DNA from: QQUD01 sp039029915
GTDB taxonomy: Bacteria; Chloroflexota; Anaerolineae; Promineifilales; Promineifilaceae
Assembly: GCA_039029915.1 (NCBI GenBank)
Contig: JBCCFD010000149.1
Location: forward strand, 1 to 15,558
DNA length: 15,558 nucleotides
Direction: 5' to 3'
Shown: positions 7,062-14,759 of the stretch, piece by piece
Numbering within the stretch: the stretch's first letter is position 1
Layout of the letters: every line of letters starts with the position of its first letter
Made by a program: the position numbers and the translations under genes
The notes under the pieces: generated by a model
Seen by the model: the letters and a program-made list of their open reading frames with translations, nothing else
What the model was told of the DNA's origin: nothing
The model's database searches: none

Positions 7062-7619
7062 ATGATAATTTGGATCAATGGGGCTTTCGGAGCCGGTAAA
7101 ACAACCACCTCTGAACTTTTGCATCAGCAACTCCCTGAGGCACATCTTTTTGACCCCGAAATAATTGGCCATATCCTCCAGAAAACGTTCCCAGCCGTCC
7201 GCCGAATGGATTATCAAGATTTGCAGATGTGGCGAAAGCTGGTTATTCAATTTATCAATGAAGCTTTGCTGCAATTTCCCCAGCCTTTGATCATTCCGAT
7301 GACGTTAGTCGTACCAGACTATCTTAACGAAATCTTTTCTGAAGTGAGTCAAGCAGAGAACCCGTTTTTGCACTTCTTTTTGCAGACTAGCAAAGAAGAG
7401 TTGACGCGAAGAATCAATAATCAGGTGATTGTTGACGATGATCTTGAGCAAGATGCAAGGGTCAGACAGTGGCGTTTAGACCAAATTGATCGGTGCATAT
7501 CTGCTGAAAAAAAGATGCCCCAAGAGACGATTTTCTTGAATACGGTGACTCTTTCTCCGGACCAGTTGGTGCAACAAATGTTGCTAGCGTTCGACAATCA
7601 CCAAGCGCCCCATGCTTAA
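7062..7619 (+). CDS. TmrB-like P-loop ATP-binding protein
   Basis: This 185-residue protein starts directly with the P-loop (MIIWINGAFGAGKTTTSELL, GxxGxGKT at 7-14). It continues with FDPEIIGHIL, IPMTLVVPDYLNEI and, near the end, RLDQIDRC. This order agrees closely with Bacillus subtilis TmrB, an ATP-binding protein that confers tunicamycin resistance. Most relatives are uncharacterised small kinases or ATPases, so resistance is not implied here. AGGAG at 7050-7054 is seven bases before the ATG. The stop codon at 7617-7619 coincides with the first bases of the tandem 112-bp element that fills the gap to the convergent regulator gene. Confidence 0.8.
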   Translation: MIIWINGAFGAGKTTTSELLHQQLPEAHLFDPEIIGHILQKTFPAVRRMDYQDLQMWRKLVIQFINEALLQFPQPLIIPMTLVVPDYLNEIFSEVSQAENPFLHFFLQTSKEELTRRINNQVIVDDDLEQDARVRQWRLDQIDRCISAEKKMPQETIFLNTVTLSPDQLVQQMLLAFDNHQAPHA

Positions 7620-7840
7620 GTGAAACGAAGTTTCTGCTTTGAATAAAACGACGGCTGCAAACTTCGTTTCCTCGAGGTTCTGAAGCTTTTATCTAACAAG
7701 GTTTTCAATTTAGAAACTTCGGAACACATAAGTGAAACGAAGTTCCTGCTTTGAATAAAACGACGGCTGCAAACTTCGTTTCCTCGAGGTTCCGAAGCTC
7801 TTATCTAACAAGGTTTTCAAATTAGAAACTTCGGAACACT
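7617..7840. repeat. Two tandem 112-bp double-hairpin units
   Basis: Unit 1 (7617-7728) and unit 2 (7729-7840) differ at only about five positions. Each unit holds two inverted repeats. Hairpin A has arms GAAACGAAGTTT and AAACTTCGTTTC (7622-7633 with 7659-7670; 7734-7745 with 7771-7782, one mismatch in unit 2). Hairpin B has arms GTTCCGAAG and CTTCGGAAC (7677-7685 with 7717-7725, T instead of C in unit 1; 7789-7797 with 7829-7837). An 8-bp palindrome CCTCGAGG joins A to B (7670-7677 and 7782-7789). The array fills the space between two convergent stop codons almost exactly. It could act as a two-way terminator or 3' stabiliser, or be a REP/MITE-like dispersed element. Neither hairpin is followed by a long T-run. 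Confidence 0.85.
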
Positions 7841-10800
7841 TAAATGGGTTGTTCAATGGCCCCTAATACCCTAAGCGTATCGCTTTGGGCTTTCGTTAAA
7901 CCCGTGGCCCCAATAATGTTCATCCGTTCATACGGCCGTTCATTCTGAATGGTGCGCAAGCAGGCGCCGCTATTAATATCCCAGATGCGAATGGTTTGAT
8001 CTGTGCTACCGCTAACCAGTGTATTACCATCCGGAGCGAAAGTAAGAGACAGCACGGCCCCCCTGTGCCCAGATAAGAGCTTGATTTTTTCGCCCTTATC
8101 AACGTCCCACACCAGTATCGTTTGATCAGAACTGCCACTGACAATCGTCTTGCCATCAGGACTAAACGCAACTGACCAAACCCAATTTGTATGTTCAGAG
8201 ACGATTGCGATCTGTTCCCCTTGTGCCACATCCCATAAACGGACCGAGTGATCATCACTACCGCTCACAAGCTGCTGGCCATCGGGGCTAAACGCGACAG
8301 AGAGAACGGGCAGCGTGTGGCCCTTTAAAACATTGATCGTTTGGCCAGTTTGGACATCCCAAAGCCGAATCTCATTATCATTACTGCCGCTAGCCAGCAG
8401 TGTGCCAGTTGGATCAAAGGTAATATCCCAAATGGACTTTGTATGTCCGGCTAAGCGCCGCAGCTGCGCGCCCGTTTTCAAATCCCAAATAGCAAGCGTT
8501 TCTTCATCAATACAGCCAGCAGCCAGGGCACCATCAGGGCTAAACGCCAGCGCTCGAATTCGTTTTGTAAAAACCGGCTCAGTTCTCAATAGCTGCCCCG
8601 TTTCGATATCCCAAAGCCGCCAGCTGCGGTCACCGCTGGTTGTGGCAAGCATTTTTCCATTCGGGCTAATTGTCGCTGACCAAATTTGATTCATGTGGCC
8701 AATTATGGTTTTCGAGCAGGCGCCGGATTCGAATTCCCAAAATCGGACCATACCATCCTCGCTACCGCTGATAATTTTCTCGCCATCAGGCGTGATTGCC
8801 ACGGTACGAATCCAGTTGGAATAGCCAGAAAGCGTTTCTATGCAATTTCCAGTTTGCAGCTCCCATAACTTTGCCGTCTGATCGAAGCAACCGCTCAGAA
8901 GCGTTTGGCCATTTGGTGAAAAACTGATGGCCCAAACGGCATCACCATGACCCGTTAACGTATTGAGCAACTGCCCACTAGCAACATGCCATAGTTTAAT
9001 CGTTTGATCATTACCGCAGCTGGCAAGGTGTTGCCCATCAGGCGAAAATGTCACGTCTCGAAGCGGGTGAACATGTCCCACTAGCGTTTGGCATCTTTCT
9101 CCGGTTTCAATGTCCCAAATCCCAATTGTTTGGTCAAAACTGGCGCTGGCTAATTTTTTCCCGTCTGGGTGAAATGATATTGACCGCACTTGATTTGAGT
9201 GTCCCTCAAGAACTGTTGAGCAAGAATACGTTTTGAGATTCCAAAGTCGAATTCGATTGTCTTCTCCACCGCTGGCTAGCCAGGTGCCATCGGGGCTAAA
9301 CCGAACCGTCCAAACCCAATCCGTGTGTCCATGGAGTCTTTTGATTAATGTCCCACTTTCAATGTCCCAAAGCAAAATCTCTTTGTCGGCGTTGCCACAG
9401 GCTAACCATTTATCGTCAGGACTAACGGCAACCGAAAGAATTTCCCGAAAATCGCCGGCAAGCGTTTTGATTCTTTGGCCTGTTTGTACATCCCAAAAGT
9501 GGACCTGATGATCGTCTCCACCACTGATAAGTTGTTTTCCATCAGACGTAAATGTAATTGACATGACGCCAGTTGAGTGAGCGTTGAGGGTTAATGTGGG
9601 GACATTGCCTGCAACCCGCCAAAATCGGATTTGCCCATCATTTGTACCCACTGCAAACTGCTTGCCATCTGGGGTGAAAGAGACCGTCGTTATGGGGCCA
9701 AATGTGTCTAAAAAGACAGAGCCTGTCAGGTCAGATTGAGCAAAGCTAACATCTGTAAGATGCGCTTCGCGAAGATAGGCTTGCCTAACTGGAAGATGGG
9801 AAAGGTCTAAACCATTCAGCTGTGAGCCAAGATAAAGCAGCAGGTTCAAAATATTGCCTGCCGAATAGCTGGGTGTACCGGATGCTTCGGCTTGAATTTG
9901 GGTTAAATGCGCTTGTAGGAGCGTTTCAATATCAGCTAGGCCCATTGCATTGGCAAGCTGAGTGGCGATTGGTTTAAGGATCAGTCGCTTCTGGCTTTCG
10001 CGAATGTAATCTTTTGCCTGTGCTTTGATAAGCGCAAACCTTGAAAATTCGTTTAATGGACCCTCATTAAGCTCTCCATATATTTTTTCTATAAACTGAT
10101 CGGTTGTGTATTCAATCACGACATTTTGGAGGGTAAACCCGATGCCAGTTTCTGTGGTTACTTTTGTAAGCAGCGAGCGACGTTCTAAAGAGCGCAACGC
10201 CTCTAAATAGCTGCGCCGGACGGGTGGCTGGGCGAGATTGGCCCAAATTTCCTGAGCATTGACTGCTTCTCGCTCAATCATTAACCAAATAATTATTTCT
10301 CGTTCAATGGGCGAGAGACGTGAAAACTGTTGGTCAAGCACTGAGCGTATGTCGTCAAAAATTAGCGTTTCTTCAGCGAGAAAGAGCTCAACATCACCCG
10401 CAAACAGATCCTGAATCGTTTCAGCAATTAATTTGAGCGCAAGGGGATTGCCTGAATAGCGGGAGACTAATTCGGAGGCGTCTGTTTCAAGATTGATGAG
10501 ACCACGTTCCTGAAGAAATTGCTTGCTTGCTTCAGTTTTGAGGCCAGAAAGTGGCAAGGATCGAACGAGGGTTGTGTCACCTTCTAAACGGCGCACAATT
10601 TGTGGTCGTTCTCGGCTAGTCACAATGAGGCAGCTTTGGTGGTCGGTGCCACCTATGCGTTCTAAAAGCTGACCGTACTCTTGATAGCCGTCTCGGTATT
10701 CGCCAGTTTGCCGCTCGCTCCCTTCCAAAATGCTTTCCATATTATCCAAAACGAGCAGGCATCTTTGCTCCCGCAGCAGGTTGAGCAGGCGCATCATTTG

Positions 10801-11979
10801 CTGATCGAGCGTAGCTGGAATTTCTGTTATTTGTTGATCCGATAGAAACATGAGCCAGTCGGGTAAGATGTCGGTGAGTAGGGGGGCGTTGAGCAGTGAG
10901 CGCCAAATCATCCGTTCAAAGGGTGGATTGGCAACGGCCGTATTGCTCGGATCATCCGTAAAGTTTTTCATCAGCCTAGCCGTGAGCGCTGTTTTACCCA
11001 TGCCACCCATCCCCAAAATGGCGACTAAGCGACAGCGATCGGCGCTGACCCATTCTTCAAGCTGGGTAAGCTCAGATTCACGGCCGTAAAAAAAGCGAAC
11101 GTCTGGAGACTCTCCCCAATCGACGCGCACATTGGGCACTTCCACGGGGATCGACACTTTGGCGCGGTGGGTCGATTTGGAAATAACGGCCGTTTCCGGC
11201 TGCGATTGTCCTACATCCTTCGGCGGGGCTAATTTTCGGGACCGGATCGCTTCATAAAGCGAAACCGTTTCCTCTTCAGGCGGAACCCCTAGCTCTTCAT
11301 CTAAAATTCGGACACATTCATCATACTGGCGGGTGGCTGCAGCCTGATGCCCAGCTCGAGCAAAGAGCCGCATTAACGTGCGGTGACTTGGTTCATGCAT
11401 CGTATCCAAAGCCAGCCAGCGTCGGGCATAGGTGACGGCTTCGTCAAAATGAGCGTGTGATTCATGATAAGCAATTAACGTTTGGAGCAGGCGGGCAAAC
11501 TGTGCCCGTAGCTCATCCCCTTGAAAAAACTGCCATTCGTCAAAATCTGGACAGTCAGACAGCGTAAAGCCAGACATAAATTCGTTTTGATAAAGTTTGA
11601 CTGCGGTTGCCAGAGCCATCACATTATCGTTTGAGATGTCGGTTTGGTTTGAAGATAAATGGTCCGAAATTTGAGCCCGGAACGCCTCAATATCGATCCA
11701 AGCTGGGATATCGGAGGCGATCTCGATGGTATCACGCGTGGCCTGTAGAACGTTTTGGGGGATGGTTTGATTGACGTGATGAAGCTCGCGCCGAAGAGAA
11801 GCTCGTCCCGCTTTCTGGTCGGATTCTGGCCAGAGCATGGCGACCAATGCATCACGGCGTTGGGTTTGGCGAGTAACCAGCAGATAAATGAGAAGCGCCA
11901 TCGATTTACGCCGAGGGATATTAACGGACGTATCGTTAATTTCAATCCGAGGTGAGCCAAACAGATACAGTTTTATCAT
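7840..11979 (-). CDS. STAND regulator: BTAD / NB-ARC / pentapeptide / 14 x WD40 (AfsR-like)
   Basis: This is a 1379-residue STAND ATPase. An OmpR-type winged helix (1-95) is followed by a bacterial transcriptional activator domain (BTAD, about 95-246, ending LDEELGVPPEEET). Next is an NB-ARC ATPase with P-loop GMGGMGKT (323-330), Walker B LLVLDN (near 408) and the GNPLAL motif (near 508). A short pentapeptide-like run (about 725-757) follows, then 14 WD40 repeats of about 42 residues, enough for two seven-bladed propellers. The protein ends in a PYERMNIIGATGLT tail. Such proteins are kept inactive by their sensor repeats until a ligand binds, then oligomerise. The BTAD part suggests DNA as target. 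ATG 11979 (or 11985) is chosen because the family begins there. The frame is open back to 12162, but that lies upstream of the candidate promoter, has no ribosome site and adds unlike sequence. The Shine-Dalgarno is weak for both inner ATGs. Confidence 0.93.
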   Translation of the reverse strand: MIKLYLFGSPRIEINDTSVNIPRRKSMALLIYLLVTRQTQRRDALVAMLWPESDQKAGRASLRRELHHVNQTIPQNVLQATRDTIEIASDIPAWIDIEAFRAQISDHLSSNQTDISNDNVMALATAVKLYQNEFMSGFTLSDCPDFDEWQFFQGDELRAQFARLLQTLIAYHESHAHFDEAVTYARRWLALDTMHEPSHRTLMRLFARAGHQAAATRQYDECVRILDEELGVPPEEETVSLYEAIRSRKLAPPKDVGQSQPETAVISKSTHRAKVSIPVEVPNVRVDWGESPDVRFFYGRESELTQLEEWVSADRCRLVAILGMGGMGKTALTARLMKNFTDDPSNTAVANPPFERMIWRSLLNAPLLTDILPDWLMFLSDQQITEIPATLDQQMMRLLNLLREQRCLLVLDNMESILEGSERQTGEYRDGYQEYGQLLERIGGTDHQSCLIVTSRERPQIVRRLEGDTTLVRSLPLSGLKTEASKQFLQERGLINLETDASELVSRYSGNPLALKLIAETIQDLFAGDVELFLAEETLIFDDIRSVLDQQFSRLSPIEREIIIWLMIEREAVNAQEIWANLAQPPVRRSYLEALRSLERRSLLTKVTTETGIGFTLQNVVIEYTTDQFIEKIYGELNEGPLNEFSRFALIKAQAKDYIRESQKRLILKPIATQLANAMGLADIETLLQAHLTQIQAEASGTPSYSAGNILNLLLYLGSQLNGLDLSHLPVRQAYLREAHLTDVSFAQSDLTGSVFLDTFGPITTVSFTPDGKQFAVGTNDGQIRFWRVAGNVPTLTLNAHSTGVMSITFTSDGKQLISGGDDHQVHFWDVQTGQRIKTLAGDFREILSVAVSPDDKWLACGNADKEILLWDIESGTLIKRLHGHTDWVWTVRFSPDGTWLASGGEDNRIRLWNLKTYSCSTVLEGHSNQVRSISFHPDGKKLASASFDQTIGIWDIETGERCQTLVGHVHPLRDVTFSPDGQHLASCGNDQTIKLWHVASGQLLNTLTGHGDAVWAISFSPNGQTLLSGCFDQTAKLWELQTGNCIETLSGYSNWIRTVAITPDGEKIISGSEDGMVRFWEFESGACSKTIIGHMNQIWSATISPNGKMLATTSGDRSWRLWDIETGQLLRTEPVFTKRIRALAFSPDGALAAGCIDEETLAIWDLKTGAQLRRLAGHTKSIWDITFDPTGTLLASGSNDNEIRLWDVQTGQTINVLKGHTLPVLSVAFSPDGQQLVSGSDDHSVRLWDVAQGEQIAIVSEHTNWVWSVAFSPDGKTIVSGSSDQTILVWDVDKGEKIKLLSGHRGAVLSLTFAPDGNTLVSGSTDQTIRIWDINSGACLRTIQNERPYERMNIIGATGLTKAQSDTLRVLGAIEQPI

Positions 11980-12039
11980 GGACATTGCCAATTCAAACGC
12001 TTGTTTTTTTAGGGAGGTCTTTCTCTCAATTCCACTTTG

Positions 12040-12068
12040 AGTATATCCATCGGCATAGGAACAAGCAA
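12040..12068 (-). promoter_or_regulatory. Candidate promoter of the STAND regulator gene
   Basis: On the minus strand TTGCTT (12068-12063) and TATACT (12045-12040) are separated by 17 bases. The -35 matches in three of six bases and the -10 in five. A start near 12033 would leave about 50 bases before the ATG at 11985/11979. This supports the inner start over the ATG at 12162. Confidence 0.42.
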
Positions 12069-12186
12069 TAAGGGGCGGTTTCGGGGACGTTAACGAGACG
12101 CTCGATGAATATTCTACGGTCATCAAGACGTGAGCAATCAAGCAGACACGAAAAAATTTCATTCATTTATTTTTAGGAGAAACATA

Positions 12187-12834
12187 ATGAACATTCGTAA
12201 ATTTAGAAAAATTGTCGTTGGATTTATTGTATTAACAGGCCTTGTCCTTGGTGGATATGCCACAACCTTAGCCGGTGTTGAGCAAGGTAAAGGGTTACAA
12301 ACCCATCCTTCGCGGGGTGATGTGCAAGAGGTTGAACGCAGTATGGCTCGACTGATGACCAGCAGCAAAGGTGCTCGTCTGCAAATCAACACCTCTGAAT
12401 TGGAACCAAACCATGCCTACACCATTTGGTTTGTTGCTGTTAATGACCCATCCTCTTGTGCTGCGGATCCCTGTACCTCAAAAGAAATTTTGTTGGACAC
12501 TGACTTCGTGAATGCAGAAGTGGCTTATGCGGCCGGTGCTGTTGCCGACGAACGGGGGCAAGCAAGCTTTTCAGCATTCCTTCGACTGGGTGACCTGCCA
12601 AAACAGTGGTTTGGCAACGGGTTTACCAATCCAGATGGTGAAATTCATGCGGTTATCATGAGTCATGGCCCTGTGATTGAAGGCATGGAAGAAGATATGA
12701 TTACGACCCTGCGCGGTGGCTGCACCGACGAAAGCGTGCCTGCACCTTTCCCCCCCAATGCCCATGCTGATGGCCAACCTGGGCCAAACAGCTGCCAACT
12801 TTACCAATTTGTCATCTTTGACCGTGGCGAATAA
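12187..12834 (+). CDS. Secreted protein of unknown function
   Basis: This 215-residue protein has a clear Sec signal peptide. A basic start (NIRKFRK) and hydrophobic core (IVVGFIVLTGLVLGGY) lead to a likely cleavage after the ATTLAG region, near residue 30. The mature part has four Cys, in DPSSCAADPC, RGGCTDES and NSCQLYQF, that could form two disulfides. It also has a conserved-looking EIHAVIMSHGPVIEGM segment. I recall similar secreted bacterial proteins with a NxxYTIWxVxxNxPxxC pattern but know no function. It looks like a beta-rich extracellular domain without catalytic motifs I recognise. ATG 12187 follows AGGAGA (12175-12180) by six bases. A frame open from 12130 would disrupt the signal peptide. 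It is divergent from the STAND regulator across about 200 bases and closed by a strong terminator, so it is monocistronic. Confidence 0.85.
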   Translation: MNIRKFRKIVVGFIVLTGLVLGGYATTLAGVEQGKGLQTHPSRGDVQEVERSMARLMTSSKGARLQINTSELEPNHAYTIWFVAVNDPSSCAADPCTSKEILLDTDFVNAEVAYAAGAVADERGQASFSAFLRLGDLPKQWFGNGFTNPDGEIHAVIMSHGPVIEGMEEDMITTLRGGCTDESVPAPFPPNAHADGQPGPNSCQLYQFVIFDRGE

Positions 12835-12916
12835 AAATATTCTTAAATAAATAGGTAAGGGATAAAAGGTCTAAAGTAGAATATCTAAAGGCTCACATTC
12901 CCAAATAAAGATTTTG

Positions 12917-12952
12917 AAAGGTGCTATCTTCTCGAGGATGGCACCTTTTTTT
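12917..12952 (+). terminator. Intrinsic terminator after the secreted-protein gene
   Basis: Arms GGTGCTATC (12920-12928) and GATGGCACC (12937-12945) pair with one G-T wobble, extended by AAA/TTT, around an 8-base loop. They are followed by seven T (12946-12952). This is a textbook rho-independent terminator about 85 bases past the stop codon. Confidence 0.92.
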
Positions 12953-12977
12953 GATTAAGGTCGTTTTCCCCCACATT

Positions 12978-13006
12978 TTTCTTCAATAAGTGAAACAATT
13001 TATAAT
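12978..13006 (+). promoter_or_regulatory. Candidate promoter of the squalene-cyclase-fold gene
   Basis: A perfect TATAAT at 13001-13006 lies after the terminator. The -35 position (TTTCTT, 12978-12983, 17-base spacer) is poor. The leader to ATG 13100 would be nearly 90 bases. The rest of the 12835-13099 gap holds only the terminator. Confidence 0.42.
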
Positions 13007-13099
13007 AAACTGGCGATAGGCACTGGCTCTAGCTGATACAAAACACATCAATAGGAAGCTAGATGTCAAAATAGATGTTTGGCAAGTTTAGGAAACTTT

Positions 13100-13954
13100 A
13101 TGATATTAGATCAAGCAGAAACATTCATTTGGCAAAATGCGCGTTTACTTGAGCGCCACCTGTTTGCCTATTTCTTTAAAGGTGGCTCACGAGAAAATGT
13201 AGTCGAGGCACTTCGTGCTTATCAAAATGATGACGGCGGTTTTGGGAATGCGCTAGAGCCAGACATCCGCTGTCCAGATAGTCAACCCGTGCCCGTGCAG
13301 CACGCTTTAGAAATTCTGGATGCCGTTGGATTTGATAAAGAGATTGCCCAACAAAGCTGCGACTATTTGATGACGATGACGACAGCCGAAGGGGGCGTGC
13401 CGTGGCTTTTGCCGTCGGCCCGTGATTATCCCCGCGCTCCTTGGTGGAATACGGAGGATGTGCCACCAGCCTCGCTAAATCCCACTGCGGCGATTGCAGG
13501 TCTTTTACACAAGAACAAGTTTGTGCATGAGTGGTTGAACCTCGCCACCGCTTTTTGCTGGTCCAAAATTGCTGAGTTGGCCGCGACGGAAATGCACGAG
13601 GCGGGTGTGGTGCTCAACTTCTTGTTCCATGTACCCGATCGCGACCGTGCAGAGAAGGAACTGGCTCGTTTCGTGGAGTCCATGATGGCGGCTGGCTTGG
13701 TGGCTGATATTGATTCCACTGAATATGTACGAAAGCCACTCGATTGGGCGCCCACACCGGATCATCCATTACGGCCGTATTTTAAACAGGCCGATATTGA
13801 AGCCAACCTCGAAAACGTCATTGCTGGTCAACAGCCCGACGGGGGTTGGGACATTCCCTGGCCACCGCTTAGCCCGGGATGTCATGTGGAATGGCGCGGC
13901 TGGGTCACGGTAGAAAAGCTGCGCTTGCTGCAGGCCAATGGTCGACTTTCATAA
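13100..13954 (+). CDS. Prenyltransferase/squalene-cyclase-fold protein, function unknown
   Basis: This 284-residue protein carries two QW-like signatures of the alpha/alpha-toroid superfamily. One is near the start (YQNDDGGFGNALEPD, about 42-56) and the other near the end (QQPDGGWDIPW, about 245-255). It is far shorter than true squalene or terpene cyclases (about 600-700 residues) and shows no DXDD protonation motif, so cyclase activity is unlikely. It more probably is a small helical toroid of unknown role. ATG 13100 is chosen with AGGAA at 13090-13094, five bases upstream. The frame is open from a TTG at 13079, which would place this ribosome site inside the gene. It is followed by the RraA-like gene after 51 bases on the same strand. 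The palindrome at 13771-13778 encodes part of Leu-Arg-Pro-Tyr. Confidence 0.8.
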   Translation: MILDQAETFIWQNARLLERHLFAYFFKGGSRENVVEALRAYQNDDGGFGNALEPDIRCPDSQPVPVQHALEILDAVGFDKEIAQQSCDYLMTMTTAEGGVPWLLPSARDYPRAPWWNTEDVPPASLNPTAAIAGLLHKNKFVHEWLNLATAFCWSKIAELAATEMHEAGVVLNFLFHVPDRDRAEKELARFVESMMAAGLVADIDSTEYVRKPLDWAPTPDHPLRPYFKQADIEANLENVIAGQQPDGGWDIPWPPLSPGCHVEWRGWVTVEKLRLLQANGRLS

Positions 13955-14005
13955 ACCAGATTCATTTCAAGCAAAATAATGCTGTTAAGCCAACCGGAGG
14001 AAAAT

Positions 14006-14710
14006 ATGAGTGAGTTCCCAACCCTGTTTAGGCAAAAATTTAATACTGCCGTGCTGTCGGATGCTGCTTTTCGAGTCGGGGCTACCCTTGTATCAGCCCC
14101 CAGTACCCTCTTGCCGCTAAATTTATCGATGAAAGTTGCTGGCCCAATCGTTACTGTTCAGGCCAATAATGATTTGGTGTCGATAATTACGGCCGTTCAT
14201 CAAGCCCAGCCGGGTGACGTTATTATTATTACCAACCAGACTCAAGATGTGGCCGTGATCGGTGATCTGATTGCGACAGAGGCGAAGCGAAAAGGGCTAG
14301 GCGGCTTTGTTATCGATGGATTTGTACGTGATACGGTTGAGCTGATAGAAATTGGTGTACCTGTGTTTTGCAACGGCCGTTATCCCATTGGCCCCTTAAA
14401 ATTATCGGCAGACGCAAAAGGGATAGGTGAGATCGGTAAGGAGATTCATCTTGGTCATAAGGCAATTCAGTCTGGGATGTGGGCCTTTGGCGATGCGGAT
14501 GGCGTTTTATTTTTGCAGGCGTCTGATTTGCCCGCCATCTTTGGAGCGGCTGAAGACGCAACACAGCGTGAAGCCGCGCTAACCGCTAAAATCGAAGCGG
14601 GCACGCCGCTTGGCGACCTGCTGGCTATTGACTCCTTTCTCAAGAAGCGAGCCGCCGATCCACAAGCTAACTTTAACGAACACATCGCCAGCTTAGGGCA
14701 GGCAATTTAG
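14006..14710 (+). CDS. RraA / HMG-CHA aldolase-oxaloacetate decarboxylase family protein
   Basis: This 234-residue protein has the family's core motifs: PGDVIII (69-75), GDLIATEAKRKGLGGFVIDG (86-105) and then VRD (107-109), in which Arg108 binds substrate and Asp109 coordinates the metal in characterised relatives. PVFCNGRYP (119-127) follows. At about 230 residues it matches the metal-dependent 4-hydroxy-4-methyl-2-oxoglutarate aldolase branch better than RraA, the RNase E inhibitor of about 160 residues. An aldolase or decarboxylase role is therefore likelier, though the substrate is not determined. ATG 14006 is chosen, with GGAGG at 13996-14000. A frame open from ATG 13979 would contain that site. 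Palindromes at 14189-14196 and 14373-14380 encode Thr-Ala-Val and part of Asn-Gly-Arg in this one gene. Confidence 0.85.
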   Translation: MSEFPTLFRQKFNTAVLSDAAFRVGATLVSAPSTLLPLNLSMKVAGPIVTVQANNDLVSIITAVHQAQPGDVIIITNQTQDVAVIGDLIATEAKRKGLGGFVIDGFVRDTVELIEIGVPVFCNGRYPIGPLKLSADAKGIGEIGKEIHLGHKAIQSGMWAFGDADGVLFLQASDLPAIFGAAEDATQREAALTAKIEAGTPLGDLLAIDSFLKKRAADPQANFNEHIASLGQAI

Positions 14711-14759
14711 AGAAACGGCAGGAGTGAAAACGGCCGTTAAAAAAGATAAGATGTAGCCT

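Noticed and set aside
7617..7840. CRISPR array
   Set aside because: Only two units, no spacer variation, and 112-bp units that are nearly identical throughout.
7930..9720. DNA tandem repeat of about 126 bases
   Set aside because: It is the coding sequence of the WD40 blades (42 residues each), degenerate at the DNA level, not an independent repeat.
11980..12162. Longer N-terminus of the STAND regulator from ATG 12162
   Set aside because: The extra 61 residues are unlike the family, have no ribosome site and lie upstream of the candidate promoter.
13979..14005. Nine-residue extension of the RraA-like protein
   Set aside because: It would place a strong GGAGG inside the gene immediately before ATG 14006.
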